Shown: piece by piece, positions 1 to 8,427 of the stretch
Position numbering within the stretch: the stretch's first letter is position 1
Layout: the number at the start of each line of letters is the position of its first letter
Source: Deltaproteobacteria bacterium
GTDB taxonomy: Bacteria; Desulfobacterota; Desulfovibrionia; Desulfovibrionales; Desulfovibrionaceae
Assembly: GCA_031285295.1 (NCBI GenBank)
Contig: JAITWK010000038.1
Span: forward strand, 86,235 to 150,234
Direction of reading: 5' to 3'
Length of the DNA stretch: 64,000 bases
The notes under the pieces: model-generated
Told to the model about the DNA's origin: nothing
Databases searched by the model: none
Seen by the model: the letters and a program-made list of their open reading frames with translations, nothing else
Position numbers and translations under genes: made by a program

Positions 1-10
1 GAAGATGAGC

Positions 11-90
11 CTTTTATGCAGGAAGTGTACTCTTTTGGTACTCGACCGGAATAAAAGGCGAAATCTGACGCAGCCAGAAGCAAAAAGGCG
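11..90 (-). repeat. 80-bp interspersed hairpin repeat, copy A (3' of hisG)
   Basis: Begins 17 bases past the hisG stop codon and is closely similar to 54701-54780, which lies in the same orientation just past metF. The shared core is a 24-base block (TTTTGGTACTCGACCGGAAT and the A-run after it) plus a second block, TGACGCAGCCAG. On the minus strand the core can form a GAGTACC-AAAA-type hairpin, imperfect in this copy. The position after two unrelated genes suggests a mobile terminator-like element. Confidence 0.6.
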
Positions 91-106
91 CTCGCGTAAA
101 CACTAT

Positions 107-988
107 CTATATAACCTTGTTCAGCGGATACTCAATTATCCCCTTGGCCCCGGCCTCCACCAGCCTGGGCAGGAGATCGCGCACTACGGCCACGGAAACC
201 ACCACTTCCACCGCGTTCCACTTGCTGTCCTGCATGGGTGAAATGGTGGGCGAATTCAACGAGGGCAGCAGAGCCAGAATGGCAGGCAGTTCGTCCGTCT
301 GCGCGTTCATTTTCAGGCCCACCAGGGATTCTGCCCGCAAGGCCCCTTGCAGAAGCAGGTTAATCTGATCGATTTTCTTGCGCTTCCAGGGGTTGGCCAG
401 GGCGGCCCGGTTGGCAATGAACTGGGTGTTGGTGATCAGCACGTCATCAATTATGCGCAGCCCGTGCGCCCGAATGGTGGTTCCGGTTTCGGTAACTTCC
501 ACAATGGCGTCGGCCAAGCCTTCCACCACCTTGGCCTCGGTAGCGCCCCAGGAGTACTGGACAGTTACCGGGATGTTTCTGGATTTGAAATAGCTTTCGG
601 TCAGCCCGAGAAGCTCGGTAGCCACACGCGCTCCAGCCAGATCCTCCGGCTTGTGGTAGGGGGAATCGCCGCCCACGGCCAGCACCCAGCGGGCCGGACG
701 GTTGCTCACCTTGGAATAGAGCAAATCCGACACCACCTCCACATCGGCCCCGGTTTCCTGAATCCAGTCCTTGCCGGTAAAACCGGCGTCAAGTACGCCA
801 TCGGCCACATAGGTTGGCATTTCCTGAGCGCGGCACAGGCGGGTGATCAGTTCCGGGTCGTTAACTTCCGGGAAGTAGTTACGGGCCTGCATGTGGATTT
901 TCCAGCCGGATTTGGCGAAAAGCGCAATGGTGGCCTGCTCCAGTGAGCCCTTGGGAATGCCTATTTTAAGTTCCTGTTTGTTGTTCAT
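107..988 (-). CDS. hisG: ATP phosphoribosyltransferase, long form
   Basis: Catalyses the first step of histidine synthesis, condensing ATP with PRPP to phosphoribosyl-ATP. The 293-residue length matches the long HisG class, which carries a C-terminal ACT-like domain for histidine feedback (here about residues 215-290) and needs no HisZ. The N-terminus IGIPKGSL and the block GLADAIVEVTETGTTIRAHG (PRPP-binding region) are typical. The start at 988 overlaps the end of hisI by four bases (ATGA), so the two are translationally coupled with hisI first. The rest of the his pathway is not in the window. Confidence 0.96.
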   Translation of the reverse strand: MNNKQELKIGIPKGSLEQATIALFAKSGWKIHMQARNYFPEVNDPELITRLCRAQEMPTYVADGVLDAGFTGKDWIQETGADVEVVSDLLYSKVSNRPARWVLAVGGDSPYHKPEDLAGARVATELLGLTESYFKSRNIPVTVQYSWGATEAKVVEGLADAIVEVTETGTTIRAHGLRIIDDVLITNTQFIANRAALANPWKRKKIDQINLLLQGALRAESLVGLKMNAQTDELPAILALLPSLNSPTISPMQDSKWNAVEVVVSVAVVRDLLPRLVEAGAKGIIEYPLNKVI

Positions 989-1371
989 TTATAAATCTCG
1001 CTTGGTTCAAAAATTTTTGCGCAGCACTCGCGCACCGCATCGTTTTTATATTCACGGTAAAAGCAGCTTGCATAGCCGGTATGGCAGGCCGCGCCGCCAA
1101 TCTGATCCACCAGCAGCAGGATGGAATCGCTATCGCAATCCAGACGCACGGCCCGGACTTTTTGCACATGCCCAGAACTTTCGCCCTTATGCCACAGCCT
1201 GCCCCGGCTGCGGCTGAAGTAATGCGCTTCGCCGCTGGACAGGGTTTTATCCCAGGCTTCCTGATTCATATAGGCCAGCATAAGTACCTCGCCATTTTCG
1301 GCGCTCTGGACAATAGCCGGCAGGAGGCCGCCTCCCTTCTGAAAATCCGGTTTGAAGGCTTCAAGGTTCAT
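985..1371 (-). CDS. hisI: phosphoribosyl-AMP cyclohydrolase
   Basis: Opens the adenine ring of phosphoribosyl-AMP in the third step of histidine synthesis. At 128 residues it is the stand-alone cyclohydrolase, without the HisE pyrophosphatase domain found in fused versions. The metal-binding signature RLDCDSDSIL and the downstream CHTGYASCF cysteines are both present. It is the first gene of a hisI-hisG pair on the minus strand and overlaps hisG by four bases. Confidence 0.95.
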   Translation of the reverse strand: MNLEAFKPDFQKGGGLLPAIVQSAENGEVLMLAYMNQEAWDKTLSSGEAHYFSRSRGRLWHKGESSGHVQKVRAVRLDCDSDSILLLVDQIGGAACHTGYASCFYREYKNDAVRECCAKIFEPSEIYK

Positions 1372-1569
1372 TTTTAAACAATACTCCGTTATGGTTGAGG
1401 GTTTTGTTTACCATAAAAGCCTCCGCCCCGCCATAAAAACAGGGGTGCCCGATTTTGCCCCAGCAAATATCATTTGAATATCATCAGCAATGTCGCATCA
1501 TTGCCCAATACCTTAAATGGCGTGACCGCCACTCACTATTTGCATATGAGATGGCGTCTTGGGCTTTTC

Positions 1570-1604
1570 AGAGCAAGCGATTAATTTTATTCGTGAATTG
1601 CTCT
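1570..1604. promoter_or_regulatory. inverted repeat upstream of ferritin-like gene
   Basis: Perfect 7-bp arms AGAGCAA and TTGCTCT separated by 21 AT-rich bases, 30 bases before the 1635 start. It may be an operator or a leader hairpin; no regulator is identified. The rest of 1372-1634 shows no gene; the Shine-Dalgarno AAGGAG sits at about 1623-1628. Confidence 0.3.
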
Positions 1605-1634
1605 GCTTCAACCATCTGACAACAAGGAGCGGAG

Positions 1635-2135
1635 ATGGCCGGTTTTATCACGCGCGCGGATATAATTACCGCAGCAATGGAAATCGAGCGCAAGGGGCAT
1701 CAGTTTTATCTGAAAGCGCAGGAAACCGCTGAGGATGCAAACGCAAAAGAATTTTTCGCTTTTATGGCCGCAGAGGAAATTCGGCATGAGAAAATTTTTG
1801 AAAACATGCTGCAACGTATGGGTGACGCGACCGTTATCGAAGACCGCAGCGACCCGGAATACCTTGAATATGTGTGCGCCATCCTGAATGCGCACATGAT
1901 CTTTGCGCCGGAAACTGACATCAAGGGTAAAAATCCCTTCATGCTGGCCCTGAGCTTTGAAAAAGACAGCATTGTCTATTTCATGTCCATGCTGGAGCTG
2001 GTGCCAAAAGCTGAGCAAAAGCTTATTGAAAAGTGCATTGAAGAAGAAAAAGGACACATGCGCGCCATTGCCAAAAAGAGACAGGAAATTGAAAAGGATA
2101 GCGCTGGCTACCACAGCAGCATATTTGTGCATTAA
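1635..2135 (+). CDS. ferritin-like/rubrerythrin-type diiron protein
   Basis: A 166-residue four-helix protein with the diiron ligand pattern of rubrerythrin-like ferritins: an N-terminal helix with AMEIERKG, then EEIRHEKIF, a third-helix glutamate in LSFEKDSI, and EEEKGHMRAI. These give two ExxH motifs plus the extra carboxylates. There is no C-terminal rubredoxin domain, so it is a stand-alone erythrin. In anaerobes such proteins usually detoxify peroxide or store iron; the electron partner is unknown. An AAGGAG Shine-Dalgarno lies just upstream. Confidence 0.85.
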   Translation: MAGFITRADIITAAMEIERKGHQFYLKAQETAEDANAKEFFAFMAAEEIRHEKIFENMLQRMGDATVIEDRSDPEYLEYVCAILNAHMIFAPETDIKGKNPFMLALSFEKDSIVYFMSMLELVPKAEQKLIEKCIEEEKGHMRAIAKKRQEIEKDSAGYHSSIFVH

Positions 2136-2206
2136 GCGTTTAAAACGGCTAGGGGCAGTAGCAGGGGGCGCTTTGTTTCCGGCACCACACGCCGAAAACG
2201 GGCTAA

Positions 2207-2259
2207 AGCCCCAAACAAGGACTCGCGATTTTTCGTAAGTCCTTGTTCTATTTTGGGCT
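2207..2259 (+). terminator. nested inverted repeat / terminator-like hairpin
   Basis: A perfect inner stem ACAAGGACT / AGTCCTTGT (2215-2223 and 2238-2246) is enclosed by a near-perfect outer stem AGCCCCAAA / TTTTGGGCT. It lies 70 bases past the ferritin-like gene. The remaining part of 2136-2457 shows no supported gene. Confidence 0.5.
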
Positions 2260-2457
2260 ATGGTCAGGCGTGTTGAGGCAGACTGGAAAAAGCGGGAGCG
2301 TCGTCAGCAGCACATAACTGGCAGCAGGATTTGAAGTTTTTGCCTGACCACATTGCAAAAAACAATTCTTTCAATTACATATAAGATATATTATTTTTTG
2401 GTTAATGTTTTTTTAAGCGATTACTCTTATGCCGCGTTACTAAAAAAGGCGCGTACC

Positions 2458-4047
2458 ATGATTAAAAGCAATCGTTTGTGTACGGAAGAAGGCTTCAAGT
2501 ACATCAACAGGCGTTACGCCACCGCGCTGCTTATCACGGCGTCTTTGTTGCTGGTCAGTCAAATCATCATTCAGCTTACCATCATCAACATGAAGAGCGA
2601 TGCCAGAGTAGTAAATATCTCCGGGCGTCAGCGTATGCTCAGTCAAAAAATCACCAAATGTTCCTTCGGGCTTTTATTATCCGATACTGCGGAGCAGAGC
2701 GTGGATTTTGCCACCGAGTTGAATGCCGCACGAAACTTGTGGAAAGAGTCGCACGAAGCGTTACGATATGGCAGTGAGGCCATGCGCCTGCCTGGCGACA
2801 ACAGCCAGGCGGTAGAAGCTTTGTACGAGAAAATGGAGCCGCACTACCAGGCCATTTTGCAGGCAGTTTCGGCAATTCTTAACCTTACGGGACAAGCGGG
2901 GCCAAGGGAGCCAGCGAACAAGGACGGGCAAAGCCCTGGCGGCCAGACGGACGCCGAGCTGGAAACCCTGCGCTGGAACGCCTTGACTATTCGCGCCAAT
3001 GAGACTGAATTTCTCGGTTACATGGATAGAATCGTTTTTCAATATGATGCTGAATCCAATACCAAGCTTCTGCATTTGCAGATTCTTGAATTCTCGATTT
3101 TGTTGATTGCTCTGTGCGTACTGGTACTTGAATGGCGCGTGGTATTCAAACCGGCCCAAAAGGAAATCGAAATCGGTTTCGATATCATGAAAAAAAATGA
3201 GGACTACCTCAACCAGCTTTTTGAAACCACGCCCGCCATGACCATCCTGTTTGATGCCACAACCCTGAAAGCTGTAAAATACAACGCCATGGCCGTGCAG
3301 CTCATACGCGCCTGGCTGGGGGTGGAGCTTTCGGACGAAACAGCCTTTGCCGCAGTTCTGCCCGGCCCTGCGGAAGACCCCGCCCTGAGCGAGCGCCTGC
3401 TGGCTAAACTTAAGGCGGAAAAAGAACTTTCCAATCTGGAGGTTTGCATTACCGAGGAGCAGGTGGTGCTCTTATCGGCAAAAACGCTGAACACCGGCGA
3501 CAAAACGCTTTATCTCATAGGTCTGTCCGATATCACCACGCTCAAGCAAATGGCTACCTTCGACAGTATGACCGCCATGCTCAATCGGCGTACCGGCCTG
3601 GAACTGCTTGAATACCTGTGCGAGGAAAGCGCCCGGAACCAAACTGGACTGACCATCTGTTTCATTGACATCGACCGTTTGAAATTCGTCAACGATACGC
3701 ACGGCCACCAGGAAGGCGACCACTACATCAAAACCGTGGCCAAGACCATCACCAGCCGCGCTGGTGAGACCTACAAAGGCATACGTTACGGCGGGGATGA
3801 GCTGATTCTGGTTACGGAAAGCGCCAGTCTGGATCGCTTTAGAGCCCTTATGCGGCAGGTTAATGACGATCTGTACGTAACCGGGCATATGAGCTTCAAA
3901 TCATATACCATGAGCGTGAGCTACGGCATTGTAAGCTACAATCCAGCGGTCCACCGCACGATCAGCGACTTAATTGAAGAAGCGGATCTGAGCATGTATG
4001 AACACAAAAAAAGCAAACGGGCGCAGCGTGTTGACGGGGAAAAGTGA
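2458..4047 (+). CDS. membrane diguanylate cyclase: PilJ-type sensor, PAS-like, GGDEF
   Basis: Synthesises c-di-GMP from GTP. The start at 2458 (ATG, AAAAAGG upstream) is preferred over an in-frame TTG at 2353, which has no ribosome site. Layout of the roughly 529 residues: membrane helix 1 (about 20-43), a periplasmic PilJ-type region with VNISGRQRMLSQ (as in NarX/PilJ sensors, about 50-195), membrane helix 2 (about 210-230), a PAS-like segment, and a C-terminal GGDEF domain with FIDIDRLKFVNDTHGH and RYGGDEL (about 443-449). The fifth signature residue is L instead of F, which is usually tolerated. The ligand of the sensor region is unknown. Confidence 0.85.
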   Translation: MIKSNRLCTEEGFKYINRRYATALLITASLLLVSQIIIQLTIINMKSDARVVNISGRQRMLSQKITKCSFGLLLSDTAEQSVDFATELNAARNLWKESHEALRYGSEAMRLPGDNSQAVEALYEKMEPHYQAILQAVSAILNLTGQAGPREPANKDGQSPGGQTDAELETLRWNALTIRANETEFLGYMDRIVFQYDAESNTKLLHLQILEFSILLIALCVLVLEWRVVFKPAQKEIEIGFDIMKKNEDYLNQLFETTPAMTILFDATTLKAVKYNAMAVQLIRAWLGVELSDETAFAAVLPGPAEDPALSERLLAKLKAEKELSNLEVCITEEQVVLLSAKTLNTGDKTLYLIGLSDITTLKQMATFDSMTAMLNRRTGLELLEYLCEESARNQTGLTICFIDIDRLKFVNDTHGHQEGDHYIKTVAKTITSRAGETYKGIRYGGDELILVTESASLDRFRALMRQVNDDLYVTGHMSFKSYTMSVSYGIVSYNPAVHRTISDLIEEADLSMYEHKKSKRAQRVDGEK

Positions 4048-4065
4048 AGACGTTAAAGATTAGTT

Positions 4066-4659
4066 ATGGAAACCTCACTGCAAAATGACTTTTTTCGCCG
4101 TTTGCCGAAACAGGCTTCCGGCTTGCAACGTAATGCCCTTTTTCTGGCCCTGCTTTCCAGCGAAATGGAAGCCAGAGGATATCAACGTCCGGTGGCCGTA
4201 GGCGGTTTTGCTGTTGAGGCCTATACGCTTGGCCGGTTTATGAGCATGGATATTGACCTGGTTGGTAACCGGGATGGCATTATCGTAATTTTGCGTGAGC
4301 TTGGTTTCGATTCTCACGATGGCCGCAACTGGATATCCGCCCAGTTCGACGTGCATATTGATATTCAGGGAGGCTCCATTAATATTCCTGGAGGCAATGA
4401 GCGTGTCAGCCTTGTGGAAGCGGCGGATGGATGCGCTGTTACGATGGTCAGCCTTACTGATATAGTGGCTGATCGCATTTCCGCCTATGCCTCCGGGCAC
4501 AAGGATTCCGGCATTCAGGCGCGGGCTATTTTGGCGGCCTGGAGTGATCATATTGACCTTGGCGTGCTGCGCGATGTTTGCAGACAGGAAAAAGCCGCGT
4601 CCGAGTGCGAAGAAATCATCAGCCTGGCTTTGGCCGACCAGTGTGGAGAAACGCTATGA
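4066..4659 (+). CDS. AbiEii-like/DUF6036-type nucleotidyltransferase
   Basis: A 197-residue protein with the signature of minimal nucleotidyltransferases related to AbiEii toxins: a GGFAVEAY motif followed by the metal-binding pair in SMDIDLV (about residues 46-66). It lies 18 bases past the diguanylate cyclase and overlaps the next small gene by four bases, so the two form a pair. AbiEii family members are often toxins with a partner, but the usual AbiEi-type antitoxin is absent. The toxin role is an inference; the fold call is firmer. Confidence 0.65.
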   Translation: METSLQNDFFRRLPKQASGLQRNALFLALLSSEMEARGYQRPVAVGGFAVEAYTLGRFMSMDIDLVGNRDGIIVILRELGFDSHDGRNWISAQFDVHIDIQGGSINIPGGNERVSLVEAADGCAVTMVSLTDIVADRISAYASGHKDSGIQARAILAAWSDHIDLGVLRDVCRQEKAASECEEIISLALADQCGETL

Positions 4660-4853
4660 TCACCCAACAAATGATCGAAGAGCGCTCTCGCGTCTATAAT
4701 CGGGAGATCCGCCGTCTGGGGTTCCAAAAAAGCCACAGTCCGCGCAGTCCGGAAAAAGAATTTGCCCTGGTGCAATCAGCCGTTGCCTTTTTGCGCACAT
4801 TCTATTGGAAAAAAGATTCAGACGGCGTTTTGCGGGTTAAAGAGCGGGGGTAG
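4656..4853 (+). CDS. small partner of the nucleotidyltransferase, unknown function
   Basis: A 65-residue charged protein. The start is the ATG inside the ATGA overlap with the preceding stop. A longer in-frame reading from 4578 would run over the nucleotidyltransferase and lacks support. There is no recognised domain; the N-terminal half is strongly basic and acidic (EERSRVYNREIRR) and probably helical. The tight coupling suggests it regulates or assists the upstream nucleotidyltransferase. Confidence 0.55.
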   Translation: MITQQMIEERSRVYNREIRRLGFQKSHSPRSPEKEFALVQSAVAFLRTFYWKKDSDGVLRVKERG

Positions 4854-4881
4854 TTGTATGCTTTGATCCCGCCTTTATATC

Positions 4882-6027
4882 TTACTCGCCAAAAATCCTC
4901 ACTGCCCGCAGCATTTGCTTGCTGACCGCCACTCCAAAAGGACAACGCGCTTCACAGGATTCGCACTGGATACAGTCCGATCCATGTTTTTCCAGGGCGG
5001 CGTAATGTTGCCGGATGCTGCCCGGTACGTTGTTTTCGTCCAGCACGGCAATATCCAGATATTTGTTGACCGTGGCGATATTGATATTGGCCGGGCAAGG
5101 CAGGCAGTGGTTGCAATAAACGCAACTGCCGGTGAAATCCCTTTTTACGCCACTGATGATGGAGGCATAGTCTTTTTCCGCGTCAGTGCAGTCAAGATAA
5201 CGCGTTGCTTCCAGCACCTGCGCCTTGCTTTGGCAACCGATAAGCGTGCTTACCACCGCCGGGCGGGTAAGCGCGTAATGAATGCACTGCGCCGGGGTAA
5301 GCGGTTCGGCAAACGGCGTATGATCCGCCGAAAGCAGCTTGCCCGCCCCAAGGGTTTTCATTACGGAAATGCCTACGCCCCGGCTTTCGCACAGGCGGTA
5401 TAGCTCGGCTCTGGCCGGATCAAGCGCCTGGACCATCTCCGTATAGCCCTCGCCCAGCATGGCCATGATGTCCGTGGTTCCGGCCATCAGATCAAAAGCC
5501 GGATTAATGCTGAACATGAGCAAATCAATAAGCCCGCTATCCACCATGCGCCTGGCCGTGGCCGGGTTATGCGCACTTGCCCCCAAAGCCTTCACAACAC
5601 CCTGGCGTTTCAGTTCCAGGGCATAATCAACCACGCCGTTTTCAAACAAGGCGTCAATATCGGCATCGGAATCAAGAAAAAACAGCATGCCGAAGTCGAT
5701 ATAATCGGTATCCAGGCACTCAAGCAGCTTGTCAAAGTAGCGTTTACACACATCAAGATCGCGGCTCATGTCGTATTGCTCACGCAAATCCACTGAGCCG
5801 ATATGCCCCTGAATCAGCATCTTTTTCCGGTTGCCAGCCAGGGCTTTGCCGATGTTGCGGCGCACCGCCTCGCCCGGCATGAACAAATCCATCATATTGA
5901 TGCCCTGTTCCAAGGCCGCGTGAATAACTTCTTCCACCAGCTCATAGGGCTTGTTGTCCAGATGCTCCGTGCCCAGGCCGATAACGCTGGCCGACAGGCC
6001 GGTTTTTCCTATGGGGCGATATTGCAT
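4882..6027 (-). CDS. aldo/keto reductase-fold protein with C-terminal 4Fe-4S domain
   Basis: A 381-residue protein with an AKR barrel (residues 1 to about 270) and a C-terminal ferredoxin-like region holding CVYCNHCLPCP and CIQCESCEARCP, enough for two 4Fe-4S clusters. The start is ATG 6027 (MQYRPIGKTG), preceded by GCAGGAGAA; an upstream in-frame extension to 6129 has no such site. The usual AKR tetrad looks degraded: the first-strand tyrosine region reads MMDLFMPGEAV and the histidine strand reads DFGMLFFLD. It may therefore use the iron-sulfur clusters rather than NADPH hydride chemistry. The substrate is unknown. Confidence 0.85.
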   Translation of the reverse strand: MQYRPIGKTGLSASVIGLGTEHLDNKPYELVEEVIHAALEQGINMMDLFMPGEAVRRNIGKALAGNRKKMLIQGHIGSVDLREQYDMSRDLDVCKRYFDKLLECLDTDYIDFGMLFFLDSDADIDALFENGVVDYALELKRQGVVKALGASAHNPATARRMVDSGLIDLLMFSINPAFDLMAGTTDIMAMLGEGYTEMVQALDPARAELYRLCESRGVGISVMKTLGAGKLLSADHTPFAEPLTPAQCIHYALTRPAVVSTLIGCQSKAQVLEATRYLDCTDAEKDYASIISGVKRDFTGSCVYCNHCLPCPANINIATVNKYLDIAVLDENNVPGSIRQHYAALEKHGSDCIQCESCEARCPFGVAVSKQMLRAVRIFGE

Positions 6028-6136
6028 AATTTTCTCCTGCTGCGTTAAATTGGTCTGCGTGCCTGAGCGAATTGCACATACATCTGATAGCACAATCACC
6101 TGGGCCGGGGTCAAGCCTTTAGCTTCCATATAACAT

Positions 6137-6162
6137 AGGACTCCGCATTGCTGCGGAGTCCT
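6137..6162 (-). terminator. perfect 10-bp inverted repeat between two minus-strand genes
   Basis: AGGACTCCGC and GCGGAGTCCT with a 6-base loop, 38 bases past the stop of the isochorismatase-fold gene. No clear T-run follows on the minus strand, so termination is likely but not certain. Confidence 0.5.
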
Positions 6163-6199
6163 GACAGAGTGTTGCCAATGCAGTATTTGCAGAGCCGAA

Positions 6200-6913
6200 T
6201 TACTTTTTGTAATTCATGATGGTGGCGTTCTGGCTGGTGATCAGGTTTTTGTAGTCCGGCGCATATTTGGCCAGGAGCGCGGCCAGGCCTTCCATGTTGT
6301 TGCGCCAGTCGCGCATCAGTTCGCAGGTTACGCTGAACCAGTTAAGCAGCTGTACGCCGTTTTGCGACATGCGAATCCAGGAGGCGTCGCGCACGGCTTC
6401 GTTGAACGTGCCGGAAGCGTCGGTAACCACGAATACTTCATATCCGGCTTCCACGGCCGACAAAGCCACATGGGCCACGCAAACGTCCGTAACTATGCCG
6501 GCAACGATAAGCTGTTTGCGCCCGGTTTTTTTGACGGCATCAACAAAGTCTTTGTTATCCCAGGCATTGATTTGCCCGGGACGGTGAATGATCGGCGTAT
6601 TGGGAAACATTTGCACGATTTCGGGAAGCAGCGGCCCGTTCGGCCCTTTTTCCAGGCTGGTGGAAAGCACCACGGGAAGATCAAAGAATTTGCCGATCTC
6701 CGCCAGAGCGAGCACGTTGTTTTTGAATTCTGCCGGTTTTATATCCTGAACCAGAGAGAAAAGGCCGGTCTGGTGGTCAACCAGCACAAGCGCCGCTTTG
6801 CTTTTATCCAGGCGGACATATTTTTCGCCGGCAAAAGCCGATGAAGCCAAAAGTAACATTGTAAAACACGTAACAACACTGACAATCATAAGCTGCTTTT
6901 TGAGCTTTAGCAT
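6200..6913 (-). CDS. exported isochorismatase-family (cysteine hydrolase) protein
   Basis: The 237 residues begin with a clear Sec signal peptide (MLKLKKQL, hydrophobic stretch to LLLASSAFA, cleavage before GEKY near residue 29). The isochorismatase fold follows with the catalytic triad positions: Asp in VLVDHQTG, a conserved basic position after the central strands, and Cys in IVTDVCVAH. The sequence is closest in feel to the YcaC/nicotinamidase-like branch. Periplasmic location is unusual for this family and the substrate is unknown. It stands alone, with a perfect inverted repeat downstream. Confidence 0.85.
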   Translation of the reverse strand: MLKLKKQLMIVSVVTCFTMLLLASSAFAGEKYVRLDKSKAALVLVDHQTGLFSLVQDIKPAEFKNNVLALAEIGKFFDLPVVLSTSLEKGPNGPLLPEIVQMFPNTPIIHRPGQINAWDNKDFVDAVKKTGRKQLIVAGIVTDVCVAHVALSAVEAGYEVFVVTDASGTFNEAVRDASWIRMSQNGVQLLNWFSVTCELMRDWRNNMEGLAALLAKYAPDYKNLITSQNATIMNYKK

Positions 6914-7331
6914 TTGGACTCCTTGTTAAGAATACTATTTGGCGGTTTTTAAAGAAAATGGACACCCTAGCCACTACGCAAAATAACCCGTTTTGTTTTT
7001 GCGCATTTAATATAGATTAAATAAATACTTATTGATTTCATTTGAATTATTAAAAAACATTCTAACGGCTCAATAGCTATTTTCTTGTTTTGGGTATCCA
7101 GGCGAGTCCATAATTACGGTATAAGCTGTAGGCTTGGCCCTGTTGGGCATTTTTTTATAGACGAGATAATATTTTTTCATACTCCTTTAATATTGCCTTA
7201 ACAGTTCCGTTTTAGAAGGGAATCATCAGCATGGGAGCAAGCAGGCGCTAATATCATTGGAGCTTGCTTCCGCACACCAATAACACGCGTTTTCTGCTAT
7301 TTGTTTTCATTCAAGTCATATGGAGGTCGGT
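6914..7331. other. 418-bp AT-rich intergenic region
   Basis: Separates a divergent pair (isochorismatase-fold gene and lipoprotein). No open frame with a ribosome site or RNA gene was recognised. It must hold both promoters. An imperfect inverted repeat around 7216-7268 (GGAGCAAGC and GAGCTTGCTTCC) could be an operator. Confidence 0.4.
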
Positions 7332-7580
7332 ATGCGTGCAAAGCGATTTATCTGCTCCACCCTCATTTTCTGCCTGCTCCTTTCAGGCTGCGCTTCCAGA
7401 AATGCCAGTTTTCCTGCATCGACAGAAATCGAAACAAATGAATCGGATGGTAATTCCGCGCTCAACAGCTTTCTTAAGATCGCTCTGATGTTTGGAGTAT
7501 CACTGACTCTCGCCGCACTCATAGGTGGCAGCGGTGATACTGACAAACATGGGAGGCATAGGGGAGGCCATCACCGGTAG
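7332..7580 (+). CDS. small lipoprotein, unknown function
   Basis: An 82-residue protein with a lipoprotein signal peptide ending at LLLSGC, a short acidic spacer, one hydrophobic segment (FLKIALMFGVSLTLAALIGG) and a His/Gly/Arg-rich tail (KHGRHRGGHHR). The start at 7332 is set by GGAGG at 7323-7327; an ATG at 7320 overlaps that site. The histidine-rich tail might bind metal. It is followed by another lipoprotein gene 60 bases on. Confidence 0.6.
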   Translation: MRAKRFICSTLIFCLLLSGCASRNASFPASTEIETNESDGNSALNSFLKIALMFGVSLTLAALIGGSGDTDKHGRHRGGHHR

Positions 7581-7640
7581 AAAAAACAAAACCGCAGAGT
7601 TTTTAAATCTAATAAAATTCGAAAAAAAATGGAGGGGAGT

Positions 7641-8201
7641 ATGTTTAGATTAGTGCCGTTGCTCATAATGATATTGGTTTTATGCTCGTGCGCACAAAAA
7701 AATACGTCTCCCCGCCTCACAGGCAGCGAACTAGAAGCATGGTCTGCAAAATATATAGCCAAGATGGTGGCTGAAGACGAAGAAAGAGCGGCCAGGTTAG
7801 CGACTGAGGAAGCGGAAAAGAAAAGGGTGAAAGACTGGCCTATGGATTTTGCCTCTCTGATTGGAAAGCCTACAAAACTTTTGATCAACAAATGGGGAAC
7901 GCCTCATGCGATTGAGACTGACCAATCAGGGGCACATACTTATAGTTGGTTCGAAGTAGATGTCATGGGAATTTATTCTCCCTCCGTGCCATCTTCCAAG
8001 CAGAGCATTTATGATAAAAATGGCTATCACGCCGGATATTATACAGTACCGGAACAGCCATCAGTAAAAACCGGGGAAGTCAGCAGTCTTAGCTGCGAAA
8101 TCATAATCACCGACAATGTGAAAGGAATTATCACCAAAACCCGCTATAGCGGTCAATATTGTCCGACAGACTTCCCACTGCCGGATTCCGCGTGGCCTTA
8201 A
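7641..8201 (+). CDS. lipoprotein with SmpA/OmlA-like motif
   Basis: 186 residues; lipobox VLCSC at about residues 12-16. The start 7641 is set by GGAGGGGAG directly upstream; an in-frame ATG at 7629 lies before that site. A charged helical stretch rich in Glu/Ala/Lys (about 30-65) is followed by SLIGKPTKLLINKWGTP, a pattern seen in outer-membrane SmpA/OmlA-type small lipoproteins. The function is unknown. It probably forms an operon with the preceding lipoprotein. Confidence 0.6.
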   Translation: MFRLVPLLIMILVLCSCAQKNTSPRLTGSELEAWSAKYIAKMVAEDEERAARLATEEAEKKRVKDWPMDFASLIGKPTKLLINKWGTPHAIETDQSGAHTYSWFEVDVMGIYSPSVPSSKQSIYDKNGYHAGYYTVPEQPSVKTGEVSSLSCEIIITDNVKGIITKTRYSGQYCPTDFPLPDSAWP

Positions 8202-8205
8202 CCGT

Positions 8206-8427
8206 TTAGCGCACGATCTGTGCGTCAAGGCGGTTAAGCATGGCCAAAGCAGACGGAATGTTTGCTTCCGCCGCCATAGCCTTGAAGCGTGTTTCCGTAT
8301 CGTAGGCTGCAAGGGCTTGAACGCTTATTTCAGTGATAAGTTTATTGACACTCACTCCACGCAATTCAGCAGTGTTCTTCAGTCGATTTGCCAAGTCGTC
8401 CGGTAATCTGAGGGTCAGAGTACTCAT
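8206..8427 (-). CDS. ribbon-helix-helix antitoxin of PIN pair
   Basis: 73 residues with a ribbon-helix-helix N-terminus (MSTLTLRLPDDLANRLKNTA) that would bind DNA as a dimer. The start is 8427, preceded by GAAGGAG; an in-frame extension to 8478 runs into the PIN gene. It overlaps the PIN gene by four bases, so they are one unit. The order toxin first, antitoxin second is the reverse of most VapBC operons. Confidence 0.8.
   Translation of the reverse strand: MSTLTLRLPDDLANRLKNTAELRGVSVNKLITEISVQALAAYDTETRFKAMAAEANIPSALAMLNRLDAQIVR

Noticed and set aside
347..946. 199-codon open frame on the plus strand within hisG
   Set aside because: It is antisense to a well-supported gene, has no ribosome site and no recognisable protein features.
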